64,000 nucleotides of DNA from JABCYV01 sp963696025 (GTDB lineage: Bacteria; Acidobacteriota; Terriglobia; Terriglobales; Acidobacteriaceae): assembly GCA_963696025.1 (NCBI GenBank), contig CAVOII010000012.1:186001-250000 (forward strand), given 5' to 3'. Shown here one piece after another: positions 29,709 through 38,277 of this stretch. Position 1 is the stretch's first letter; each line of letters begins with the position of its first letter. Under the pieces are notes generated by a model that was given only the letters and a program-made list of their open reading frames with translations, ran no database searches and was not told the origin of the DNA. A program made the translations under genes and the position numbers.

Positions 29709-31440
29709 GTGGTCACTCGTCACAGACGGCGTGGTTCGCGGGCTGAAATACTGCGTTGCGTGACTCCGGAATCTCTAGTCCGCGCGGTGGAGGACTTTCT
29801 GGCTGAAGCGCGGGAAGCTGTGGTGCTCGAAGATGGAGCAGTGGCGTTCGATCTGGCGCAGGCGAAGTACTCCATATCGGGCGAGAGCAACAAATGCCTG
29901 CTGCACCTGTGGTCGGCGGACCGAAACGTGGTGCGGCGAGTGCTCGAGGCCGAGGTGAAGCACGAAGTGCTGCAACTGGCGGTGCAGCGTTTGGGACAGG
30001 CGAAGCCGACAAAACTGGAAATCTGCCGGGAGCGAGATCGGCGCACGGCAACCGCGAAGCGGGCAGCGCGACTGGCTTACCAGGGGGTGTTGCGGCGAGT
30101 GCTAGAGCGACGTTTCCCAGGATTTAACGTGGCCCAGCTCATTGCTTCGGTCGACTTGGAGCAGTCGTTCGGTCCAATTTACACTCGCGGTCTTTTGCGT
30201 CACGGGCAATCCGCGTTTGCAGTGCTAGGCGTAAACGGTCAGGAGACGCAGGCCTCGATTGATGCGGCGCTGACGTTCGGGATTTTGTGGCTCAATGTCT
30301 GCCGCCAGACGCAAGCGGGAAAGTTGGTGGTCGAAGGGTTGAAGCTGTTTCTGCCGTCTCGGAGCTCGATCCTGACTCGCGAGCGCATGGCACATTTGCA
30401 TGACGATGCAGCTAAATGGGGGTTGTACGAACTGGCCGAGCGCGAAGGCGAACTGAAAGAGGTCGATGTGTCCGACCGAGGCAATGTCAGGGACACGATT
30501 GGTGCATTGTTCTGATGAGGCTGCAGCGCGGGAACGGTTTGCAGATGCGATCAGATGTCTCCGCGAATTGATGAGCGAAGCCGAAGTTGCGGTGCTCTCG
30601 GCGGGGGAGATCGCTTTTCGTTGTCACGGACTGGAATTCGCCCGAGCGCGTTTGGCGCACGAGACCGGATCTTTTCGCAGTACACCCGAAATTGTGTTTG
30701 GCTTGGGAGTGGAAGAGCGAGTGCTGGGCGAGGGCAATGCCGCGTCGTTTGCGCAATTGGTGAGGAGTATAGGCGAGGTTCGTCATGCCGAGGGGCCTCG
30801 GGACCATCCGTTGTGGCGGCTGCATCCGGAGCGCTGGCTGGAGTCCCTGGTTGTGAAGAACATCGGCGCGATCGATGAAAGGTTCGATCCTCAGTGCTTG
30901 TACTCCCAAGTGCCGGCATTTTCGGCATCTGATCGTGCCATGATTGACGTTCTTACAATGACGCGCGAGGGACGGCTCGCGGTCGTCGAGCTCAAAGCCG
31001 ATGAAGATATTCATTTGCCCCTCCAGGGGCTCGACTACTGGTCGCGGGTGGGATGGCACCAGGCACGAGGAGAGTTCCAGCATTTCGGATATTTTCCTGG
31101 GCGTGAACTGTCAGCTCAGCCGCCACTGCTGTTTCTGGTGGCACCGGCATTGCACGTGCATCCAGCAACGGACACCCTATTGCGTTACATTTCGCCGGAG
31201 ATTGACCGGATGCTAGTGGGGATTGAGGAGCGGTGGCGAGCGGGAGTGAAGGCAGTGTTTAAGAAACGGGCCAGAAAGGAAATCTGGCAGAGACTCACCG
31301 AGACAAAGGAGATACGGGATCATCAACATTGGCGAAGACAGGCTAGAAATCTCACAGCACTCGTTCATGGGCATAGCCGGCGCCCTCGAGAGCTGCCAGC
31401 AACTCGGCAATGTGGTCCGGACCTCGGGTTTCCATTGTGA
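29709..31440 (+). pseudogene. Nuclease-like hypothetical protein, split by a frameshift
   Basis: Two overlapping frames form one protein of about 570 residues. The first (29709-30515) reads to KEVDVSDRGNV; with one G removed from GGG at 30490-30492 it continues into RTRLVHCSDEAAARERFADA (frame of 30466-31440). The second half has DVLTMTREGRLAVVELKADE and LQGLDYWSRVGWH: D-x(n)-ExK followed by Q and W/R, the pattern of a PD-(D/E)XK nuclease core. The family has no function I know. A GTG at 29760 (TPESLVRAVEDFLAEA) is a likelier start than 29709. The 3' end overlaps the end of ilvA by 89 bases on the opposite strand. Indel in a G run, so sequencing error is a real option. Confidence 0.7.
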
Positions 31441-32581
31441 TGTCGATGGCAGTATCTCCTAAATTCACACCGTAGTAGGCCCGGTCATACGATGTTTCCA
31501 CAATGTTGGCCCTGTGATTGGCCAGAATTCCTGTCACCTTGTGCAGAGCGCCGGGGTAATCCGGGAGATGGACTCGCAAGCGAACAAGACGGCCGTCCTT
31601 TACCAAACCGCGCTCGATGATTCGCGATAGCAGCGTGACGTCCATGTTGCCACCGCATACCAGCACGGCAACCTTTTGTCCGGACATTTTTACCTTGTGG
31701 TTGATCACGGCAGCGATGGCGGCGGCACCGGCGCCTTCGGCCAAGGTCTTTTCGCGTTCCAGCAGAAGCAGAACCGCATTGGCTATTTCTTCTTCGTTGA
31801 CGGTGACAATTTCGTCGACATATTTCTGGACCAAGGGCAAGGTGCGGTCGCCGGCGCGGCGAACCGCAATGCCATCAGCGATAGTCGCAGCCGGAGCGAG
31901 AGTCACAGGTTTGCCTTCAGCCACGGCAACCTTCATCGAGGGCAGGCGGGTCGTCTGAACTCCCACGATTTCGATCTTGGGATTTGTTTCCTTGATGGCG
32001 CAAGCAATCCCGCCGATCAAACCACCCCCGCCGATGGGGACAATGACAGCCTCGATTTCGGGATGCTGCTGGAGCATTTCGAGTCCGAGAGTGCCCTGGC
32101 CCGCGATAACGGCATCGTCATCAAAAGGATGAATGAAGGTTAGATGTTGTTGTTGACCGCGTCGGATGGCCTCCTCACAGGCCTCATCGTAATTCGCGCC
32201 GTAAAGAATGACTTCCGCGCCGTAGGCTTTGGTCGCGGAAACCTTGATCAAAGGCGTGGTGAGGGGCATGCAAATCTGAGCGTGGATGCCACGCCGACCC
32301 GCGTGATAGGCCAATCCCTGCGCGTGGTTTCCCGCGGACGCCGCGATCACACCGCGATCGCGCTCTTCGGCAGTCAGAGTCAGCAATTTATTCAGTGCCC
32401 CACGCTCTTTGAACGCGCCGGTTTTCTGCAGATTCTCCAGCTTGAGATAGATGAAATTGCCCGTGAGCTGCGAAAAAGTATCGGAGAGAGTGCAAGGAGA
32501 GAGATAGATGGACTGTCGAACGCGTTCCAAGGCGGCCTTGACGTTTTCCAGAGTGATCATTTGCTTTGGTGGTTGGTGCAT
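31352..32581 (-). CDS. ilvA: Threonine dehydratase with C-terminal ACT domain
   Basis: PLP enzyme converting threonine to 2-oxobutanoate and ammonia, 409 residues. KTGAFKERGALNKL holds the PLP lysine (FKERG), ASAGNHAQGLAYHA and VPIGGGGLIGG bind substrate and phosphate, and VLVCGGNMD closes the catalytic domain. One ACT domain follows (LVRLRVHLPDYPGALHKVTG), so the protein is of the shorter, TdcB-like type; isoleucine synthesis or threonine breakdown cannot be told apart here. Starts at 32581 or at the ATG 32560 (MITLENVKAAL). Confidence 0.93.
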   Translation of the reverse strand: MHQPPKQMITLENVKAALERVRQSIYLSPCTLSDTFSQLTGNFIYLKLENLQKTGAFKERGALNKLLTLTAEERDRGVIAASAGNHAQGLAYHAGRRGIHAQICMPLTTPLIKVSATKAYGAEVILYGANYDEACEEAIRRGQQQHLTFIHPFDDDAVIAGQGTLGLEMLQQHPEIEAVIVPIGGGGLIGGIACAIKETNPKIEIVGVQTTRLPSMKVAVAEGKPVTLAPAATIADGIAVRRAGDRTLPLVQKYVDEIVTVNEEEIANAVLLLLEREKTLAEGAGAAAIAAVINHKVKMSGQKVAVLVCGGNMDVTLLSRIIERGLVKDGRLVRLRVHLPDYPGALHKVTGILANHRANIVETSYDRAYYGVNLGDTAIDITMETRGPDHIAELLAALEGAGYAHERVL

Positions 32582-32600
32582 TTTACTAGGCAGACCGGAT

Positions 32601-33083
32601 TTACTGTTCCGGCCAGGCGCCTAACAGGCGTCGCACGTCGACGAGTTGACCAAGGTGGTATGCGTTGTGGTCAGCGACCAACAGGGCTTCACGGAGGATG
32701 GTCTGGCCGTCTCCCCAAGGAATACGGGCGAACAGGTCGGTCTTGGGATTGGCAACCAGAGACTCCATGGCCTTCAGGTCCTTGCGAAAGTCGGCGATAC
32801 TTTTGTTCCACGCGGCGGCGCTGGGCGGGGCCTCAGTGCGCGGCCAGTAACCTTCCGGCCACTTCGGTGAGGCGTGTTTCGGGTTGCGGCCGAACTCCAG
32901 GATATCCAACTGAGTAAGGCGCAGATGCTCGAGCAGCATCCAGGGGGAATGGGGTAAGCCGGTGGGCCTCCGGCCACGCAAGTTGCCGGGGATGCTGGCG
33001 ATGACGTCGTCAAATTTGGCGTGGGCGCCACCGTCGCTGAGCAGATAGAGGAGATGGTCGCGCAGAGCTTTATCTTCTTTCAT
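32601..33083 (-). CDS. DinB-like four-helix protein
   Basis: About 160 residues of the DinB superfamily, a different member from 23277-23792. PHSPWMLLEHLRLTQLDILE carries the first His; ALLVADHNAYHLGQLVDVRR carries the other two. ATG at 33083 is preceded by GGAGGGAA; a TTG at 33095 overlaps that site and is unlikely. Just before ilvA on the same strand, 19 bases apart. Confidence 0.85.
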   Translation of the reverse strand: MKEDKALRDHLLYLLSDGGAHAKFDDVIASIPGNLRGRRPTGLPHSPWMLLEHLRLTQLDILEFGRNPKHASPKWPEGYWPRTEAPPSAAAWNKSIADFRKDLKAMESLVANPKTDLFARIPWGDGQTILREALLVADHNAYHLGQLVDVRRLLGAWPEQ

Positions 33084-33095
33084 GGTTCCCTCCAA

Positions 33096-33170
33096 GTACG
33101 GTAGGCGCGGGCTTCCTCGCCTGTGCTCGGTTAGCTTTAGCTCGGGCGGGGACGCCCGCGCCTACCGTAC
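33096..33170. repeat. Long perfect inverted repeat with GGCGGGGACGCC core
   Basis: GTACGGTAGGCGCGGGC (33096-33112) and its exact complement GCCCGCGCCTACCGTAC (33154-33170) form 17-base arms around 41 bases. The words TAGGCGCGGGC and GGGGACGCCCG recur at 40648-40680 (start of dusB) and 29677-29705. It lies between two minus-strand genes, and the left arm covers the leader of the DinB-like gene. Confidence 0.85.
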
Positions 33171-33216
33171 ACAAATGCAGTCCTTTTTGATGCAGCTTGG
33201 TACCCTTCGACTCCAT

Positions 33217-34374
33217 TTAGGGCGACGCTCGAGGTTCTGGCTCCGCTTCGGGCCGTTCTCCGCGATAGACGCGTGAAATTCCGCGCACGATGCGGCGCAG
33301 CGGAAGTGTGCCTTTTTCATCGGCGAGGAAAATCTCTCCCATCCGAGCGCCACGATAGTACCAGCGTTTCAGGATCGCCAGATGTTCCATGGCCTCGATC
33401 GCAGTTTTCACTTCGGGAGGCGGCAGCGTGGCGAGCGCTTCCTGGACACGCGATTCCATGGATTGCGATTTGGTATGTTCGGGGGATTGAATAGGAAAAT
33501 TGACCGGGCCGGAGAGGCATCCGGCCTCGATTCCAAAAAAGGTGACGGATTCCGGCACCGCGCTGGGTTGCACTATGATGCCTGCCAGGCGGTCGATGCG
33601 GCGGACGATCTCGGGGAGTTGGCTGACCACAGGTTTCAGTTTATCGAGCCGCAGGTGCAGGGCGGCGGCGTTCTCGAACTCCAGACTGGCGGAGGCCTGA
33701 TCGCGCTGCGCGGAAATCTCACGCAAAAGTGATTCGCCACCGCTATCGAAGTAAGCTTGCACGCGGGAAACTTCCGCATGGTACTCCTGGTCGCTGCAGC
33801 CTTTGAAGCAAGGCGCCAGGCACATTTTCATTTCGGAGTAGATGCAGCCGGGAAACTTTGGGTCAGGATGCAGGTCGTCCACGCAGCGGCGCATTTTGAA
33901 GAAGTCGAGTGAATCGTTGGCGAACTTTTCCGCGGCGGCGCGGGAGGGGAATGGTCCGTAGTAGAGAGAGCGTCCGTTCAGCCGGCCGAGACGCAGGGTA
34001 ATGGAGGCGCGCGGGTATTCGTTTTCGAGGTGCAGCTTGACCAGTGGGGCGAACCGCAGACGAAGCCGATCTGAGTAAGACCTGGGAAAAATCGAACGAA
34101 GCAGGCGGTAGAGCAGAAATCCGGATTCGAAGTCGGAACCAGAGGGAGTGAATTCAATCCAACGGACGCGCTCACGCAGATTCAGCTTCTTGCTGTGTTC
34201 TGTTGGCGGACCGAGGAGGCGCTGTAGCCGACGGCGCAGATTGGCTGTCTTGCTGACATAAGGTTCCGATTGGTGATCGTCGCCGCGGAGAAGAAAGACG
34301 GCAGACTCGGCGGGGACATTAGCGAAGATTTCGGCGTCGCGGGCGGGGACGAACTCCAGGCGCTGGGAGAGCAC
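33217..34374 (-). CDS. UvrC-like protein without the C-terminal nuclease half
   Basis: 385 residues that match the N-terminal half of excinuclease subunit UvrC. GIY-YIG region: AVFLLRGDDHQSEPYVSKTA then NLRRRL, with YVGK changed to YVSK and GVY to AVF. The four cysteines of the UvrC iron-sulfur cluster are kept (RRCVDD, PGCIYSEMKMCLAPC). The UvrB-binding UVR motif reads QRDQASASLEFENAAALHLR. The RNase H-like domain and helix-hairpin-helix are missing, and the protein ends with a short charged tail. GTG start. It may be a UvrB-binding, 3'-side nuclease like Cho, or an inactive decoy; a full uvrC probably exists elsewhere. Confidence 0.8.
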   Translation of the reverse strand: MLSQRLEFVPARDAEIFANVPAESAVFLLRGDDHQSEPYVSKTANLRRRLQRLLGPPTEHSKKLNLRERVRWIEFTPSGSDFESGFLLYRLLRSIFPRSYSDRLRLRFAPLVKLHLENEYPRASITLRLGRLNGRSLYYGPFPSRAAAEKFANDSLDFFKMRRCVDDLHPDPKFPGCIYSEMKMCLAPCFKGCSDQEYHAEVSRVQAYFDSGGESLLREISAQRDQASASLEFENAAALHLRLDKLKPVVSQLPEIVRRIDRLAGIIVQPSAVPESVTFFGIEAGCLSGPVNFPIQSPEHTKSQSMESRVQEALATLPPPEVKTAIEAMEHLAILKRWYYRGARMGEIFLADEKGTLPLRRIVRGISRVYRGERPEAEPEPRASP

Positions 34375-34649
34375 AAGGCGATTATAGATTGAGGATTAAA
34401 GGCTTGAGACTACACACTTAGGGTTCAGCAACAGTACGGCTCGTTGCAATTCGGGAGTCGCCGCGAAACCCACCTCAACGATTCCGTTCCAAATGTTCGG
34501 TGTGTCATTGCGAATCGCGACGGGGAGGCGGGGGAGGAAAGGTGACCGACTCACTAACACGTCGTTATTCTTTGTCGTAGCTTAGCCTTTTCACAAGCAA
34601 GTACTGAACTGTGGGTCAGTAGGAGCCTCGTGCTTTTCGCACTTCAATC
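34375..34649. other. Gene-free interval
   Basis: About 275 bases with no open frame of note, no tRNA and no clear repeat. Close to its right end CGTGCTTTTCGCAC (34629-34642) is a small hairpin within GTAGGAG...ATCCTAC inverted ends (34620-34655), which might end the dnaC-like transcript. Confidence 0.4.
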
Positions 34650-35513
34650 CTACCTAAAGCTGGCAGCGCGGAATTTCTGGCGGTAATCAGGTGCGGCGAG
34701 ATTAACGAGGCGGCACATCTCGGAAAGGCGGGAACGCATCCGCTCGCCAATGCGATCGCCCAACGTTTCTTCTCGGGTCGCGCCGCGTGGACCGGCCACG
34801 GCTGCGGCGGGGCCGTCCTGAAAATTGGTAGTGATGATGGTGGTGCGATTCTCGTTGTAGCGAGTATTGAGAATTACGCTCACGGTGTCCCATACCCACT
34901 CAGTTGGTTTGACAGCGCCTAAGTCGTCAAGGACCAGGACTTCGGTTTGAAACACAGGACGAAGAAGTTCCAGTTCCGTGGTTTGGACCGAGGGATTGTA
35001 GGAATGTTGAATCTGCTTCAGAAGGTCGCGGTAATCACAAAATAGACAAGGGATCGTCTTATTAAGAATGAGATGTCTTAGCATCGCGACCGCAAGGTGA
35101 GTCTTACCAACGCCGCTGGGACCGATTAGGAGCAATCCAGTCTTGTCCAGAGGATACTGCTCCACAAACCTGGAAGCGGCGATTTTCGCGGGTCCTGCTC
35201 CACGCTGCGGCCCATCTGACACATACGTGGAAAGTTCGCAACTTTCATAGCGGGGTGGAATGTGAGCTTGAGCAAGGAAGCGCTCAGTACGAGTCTTCGT
35301 CGTGCAGGTGCAGCGGGTTACTCTTTTCTCTTTTTTTTCTTTTCCCTTGCCGAAATCAATTGTCCTCCAGCCGGTGCCTCCGCAGATCGGACAAACTAGC
35401 TGAGCATCACGCTGGTTGGAATTCGCTGCTGTATTTGGCGGAGTAGCATCCCCAGCAGGTGCCCCACTGCGTGAGACCAGAGTCCGGATGGAGCGCACAC
35501 TCTTGTCGTCCAT
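34650..35513 (-). CDS. DnaC/DnaI-like AAA+ helicase-loader protein
   Basis: About 287 residues. An N-terminal zinc-ribbon-like segment (CPICGGTGWRTIDF ... TRCTC) precedes an AAA+ domain of the DnaC/IstB type: Walker A LLLIGPSGVGKTHLAVAMLR, Walker B VLVLDDLGAVKPTEW, sensor IITTNF and RIGERMRSRLSEMCRLV with its arginine fingers. Such proteins load the replicative helicase or serve transposases; the zinc segment and the DUF1376 neighbour favour a replication role. The ATG at 35513 lies 107 bases inside the upstream gene. No transposase is nearby. Confidence 0.85.
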   Translation of the reverse strand: MDDKSVRSIRTLVSRSGAPAGDATPPNTAANSNQRDAQLVCPICGGTGWRTIDFGKGKEKKEKRVTRCTCTTKTRTERFLAQAHIPPRYESCELSTYVSDGPQRGAGPAKIAASRFVEQYPLDKTGLLLIGPSGVGKTHLAVAMLRHLILNKTIPCLFCDYRDLLKQIQHSYNPSVQTTELELLRPVFQTEVLVLDDLGAVKPTEWVWDTVSVILNTRYNENRTTIITTNFQDGPAAAVAGPRGATREETLGDRIGERMRSRLSEMCRLVNLAAPDYRQKFRAASFR

Positions 35514-35943
35514 TTTCTTTTCTAAGTTTACCTTCAAAATCTAGATAAGAGGTGTTGTTGTCATCTGTGGATTTTGAGGATTTACTTCTCCTTCTGTGAA
35601 ATTTTAGTACCTGCTCATTGTAGATCTCTACCAGCGTCGGGTTGTATATCCAGACAGCATCGTCAGTTGTCGAGCCCTCGCGCTCGAACATGCGCATCAG
35701 TGGGGCAGACTCTTTTTCGAAGTACTGCCGTGTGCGCGCATTCGCGAGGCGCCACAACTGCCCGTTATCGGGCAAATATCCCGGTCGCGTGGAGATCCAC
35801 GATTCAAACAGAAGATTCAAATACCAGGCTTGCTGAAAATCCTTCAGGTCTCTGTAGCGAATGTCTCCCACCAGTCGGTGAATATAAAAGGGAAACCATT
35901 CTCGGATTTGATTCCGGCGGGAACTCACAAGACCAAAGGCCAT
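35407..35943 (-). CDS. DUF1376-like replication-associated protein
   Basis: 178 residues. The N-terminal part (WFPFYIHRLVGDIRYRDLKD, FQQAWYLNLLFESWISTRPG, YLPDNGQLWRLANA) follows the DUF1376 (YdaU-like) pattern seen in phage replication modules. The tail has ECALHPDSGLTQWGTCWGCY, a CxxH...CxxC zinc-binding pattern, and this tail overlaps the dnaC-like gene in another frame. No Shine-Dalgarno is clear at the ATG. DUF1376 acts with DnaC-type loaders in phages; a matching role here is inferred. Confidence 0.75.
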   Translation of the reverse strand: MAFGLVSSRRNQIREWFPFYIHRLVGDIRYRDLKDFQQAWYLNLLFESWISTRPGYLPDNGQLWRLANARTRQYFEKESAPLMRMFEREGSTTDDAVWIYNPTLVEIYNEQVLKFHRRRSKSSKSTDDNNTSYLDFEGKLRKENGRQECALHPDSGLTQWGTCWGCYSAKYSSEFQPA

Positions 35944-36655
35944 TTATTTTTTTGTTAAATGAACTTTGCTTGAGAAGTTCGCCGAGCGCAAGAGAAAAAG
36001 TCGGCCGTGCTGTGTACATGTTGTGAAGATGTGGGAGAGATTGTGGAGGACGGAGGAAAACGTGGTTGGAGAAAACCTGACTGCATCCCCGATAGTTGAG
36101 AACTCTTAACCGCAAAGCGCACAAGATTTCGGCAAAGGGCGCAAAGAAACCCGACATGCTAAAAGCGTGGTTATCATTTTTGCTGCTGGCTGCGAACCGA
36201 GTTTGTAGCGAATCCAGAAAGGCTTCGTGCAGCGACTGATGGCAGAAGATGAGATTACTTCGAGCCTTCGTCGCCATCACTCCCATCTGCGATCATCAGT
36301 TTAATCGAAACAGTCAGTTTGACTGAGTAGGTTCTCTTACAACAGAATTTCGTCAGCGTGGTGATTGTGCGCCGCCAATAACCCTGCTGTTGTTTTGCCT
36401 GCTCGGTGCTGAACGAGACTTGTGTCTGTAGGTGACTTTCGTGCCATGTGCAACTCTCTTCCACAAAGCGGGAAAGCCGCGGTTTTTCCGGATGGTCCGG
36501 GCGCACAGTAGCTGCAAGCCATTGGACTCACGAGAGATACATTAACGATAATTGGTTGTCTAATTGCTCACTTACAACCTCCGCCGCAGGGTCGACATCT
36601 CTTTTGCGGCCAGCTTTTGCGGCTTAAGCTGAAGTAGCGATACAGAGGAGAACAT
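35944..36655. other. 712-base gap upstream of aceB
   Basis: Lower in GC than its surroundings. It contains one copy of TTAACCGCAAAGCGCACAAG-type repeat (36108-36150), and AGAGGAGAAC just before the aceB ATG. A minus-strand frame at 36255-36506 has an acidic end but no family features and is not called. aceB promoter elements must lie here; I cannot fix them. Confidence 0.5.
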
Positions 36656-38239
36656 ATGGCGGTGTCGCCTCCTGGTGTCCGTTCGACGACCGGATTCAAG
36701 GTCAACCATCCTCCGTCCGGCTTTTCGACTGAACACGATTTGGCGCCTGGGTTCACCAAGTTTCTGGCTCCCCTGCACGAGCGATTTGCTCCGTGGCAGC
36801 AGACTCTGATCGCGGAACGCAGGCGGGTGCTGGAACAGGCGCACGCGGGTCACCAACCGTCACATCTCTCTCCCTCGTCGGAGGGGCAGACTGGGTGGCG
36901 GATCGAATTACCGCAATGGTGTCAGGACCAGCGCAATCAGATGACCGGGCCGGCTGACGACGCCGAGTTGGTTGTCAAGATGCTCAACTCGGGAGCGCCA
37001 GGGGTAATGCTCGACCTGGAGGATTCGACGGTCAACGAGTGGGATCACCAGCGGCTGGGTACGGAGAACATCTTGTCCGCGCTGCGAGGCGCTCTCACAT
37101 ACTTTGACAAGAAACGGGACAGGCTGGTGAGTATCGCGCCCAGTACGACCGTGATCTGGATTCGGCCGCGCGGATTGCACATGCAGCAGGGTGGAATCGG
37201 CGGCCACGCGATGACTCCGGCTTCGCTGTTTGACGTCGCCAGCGTCGTTTACCGGATTGATCCTGGAGAATTGAAGCATCCGCTGTCCTTCTACATTCCC
37301 AAGTCAGAGTCAGCCGCGGAAGCGTTGTGGTGGCGCGATCTGTTCCAGGCGATCGCGGAGGCGAGGGGCTGGCCGCGCGACTACATCAAGTGCATGGCAC
37401 TGGTGGAGTCGCATCCGCTGGCGTTTCAGATGGAAGAGTTTCTCTACCATCTGCGCAATCACATTGTCGGACTCGACTTGGGCCGATGGGATTACATGGC
37501 CAGCCTGATTCACTTCAACTTGAATGATCCAGAGTGGGTGCTGCCTGATCGCAACACCATCCCGCATGATGTGCCGTTTTTCCAGAATCTACGCGAGTTG
37601 ATGCCAGAGATTTGTCACAAGCGTGGAGCGTTGGCGATTGGCGGAATGACGGCCTTGTTCCCGAGCCGCGAGGACTCTGAATTGAATGCGCGGGCTCTGG
37701 CCGTACTGCAGCAGGACAAGAAGAACGAGGCCGATTCTCTGATGGATGGGGCATGGACAGGGCATCCGGACCAAAACCAGATTGCGATCGAGCAGTTTCC
37801 ATTTCCCAATCAGATTCAGGCGCGGAGGGCTCAGGCGGAACGTTACCCAGAGCTGCGCCCGGTCCCGAAGGGGGTAGGACAACGCACGTTGGTAGGCACA
37901 CGGTCGGCGGTCAAGACCGTGATCCGCTACCGCAACGGGGTACTGAACGGCAACGGAGCCAGCTTGCTCGATGGCTACATGGAAGATCTGGCGACCGACC
38001 GAATTTACCGGCTGATGATCGCACAACGCATGCGCCACAGCGATAACACCGCAGTGACCGATGAGTCGGGAAAAACTGTAAAGCATACGCCCGAGTTCAT
38101 AACCCGGCTATTCGATGAGGAATTGGAGAAGCTGCTGGCGAATCCGAAGCGGACCGATCTCGGTACGGTGGAAACGTTTCGCGAGGCGCGGCGGGTGAGC
38201 GAAGCAATGGTGATGAACGGAGAGTTTGATCCGGTTTAA
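36656..38239 (+). CDS. aceB: Malate synthase A
   Basis: Second enzyme of the glyoxylate shunt, joining acetyl-CoA and glyoxylate to malate; 527 residues, normal length. VMLDLEDSTVNEWDHQ holds metal-binding acids, IWIRPRGLHMQ and GLDLGRWDYMASLIHFNLND follow, and AIGGMTALFPSRED and DGAWTGHPDQNQIA are family signatures. Strong ribosome-binding site AGAGGAGAAC. It precedes aceA by 38 bases, so both steps of the shunt form an operon; this allows growth on acetate or fatty acids. Confidence 0.97.
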   Translation: MAVSPPGVRSTTGFKVNHPPSGFSTEHDLAPGFTKFLAPLHERFAPWQQTLIAERRRVLEQAHAGHQPSHLSPSSEGQTGWRIELPQWCQDQRNQMTGPADDAELVVKMLNSGAPGVMLDLEDSTVNEWDHQRLGTENILSALRGALTYFDKKRDRLVSIAPSTTVIWIRPRGLHMQQGGIGGHAMTPASLFDVASVVYRIDPGELKHPLSFYIPKSESAAEALWWRDLFQAIAEARGWPRDYIKCMALVESHPLAFQMEEFLYHLRNHIVGLDLGRWDYMASLIHFNLNDPEWVLPDRNTIPHDVPFFQNLRELMPEICHKRGALAIGGMTALFPSREDSELNARALAVLQQDKKNEADSLMDGAWTGHPDQNQIAIEQFPFPNQIQARRAQAERYPELRPVPKGVGQRTLVGTRSAVKTVIRYRNGVLNGNGASLLDGYMEDLATDRIYRLMIAQRMRHSDNTAVTDESGKTVKHTPEFITRLFDEELEKLLANPKRTDLGTVETFREARRVSEAMVMNGEFDPV

Positions 38240-38277
38240 GCGGAAAGACGGAAAATAGTAGAGCTAAGGACAAAAAT

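Noticed and set aside
29709..29760. Start of the nuclease-like protein at the GTG 29709
   Set aside because: The first 17 residues are basic and unlike the following conserved-looking sequence; the GTG at 29760 is more plausible.
34650..35513. IstB-type transposition helper
   Set aside because: No IstA transposase or terminal inverted repeats nearby, while a DUF1376 gene and an N-terminal zinc segment point to a helicase loader.
36255..36531. Minus-strand frames upstream of aceB that might be a small gene
   Set aside because: No ribosome-binding site, no recognisable domain, and two different frames overlap; composition looks like chance.
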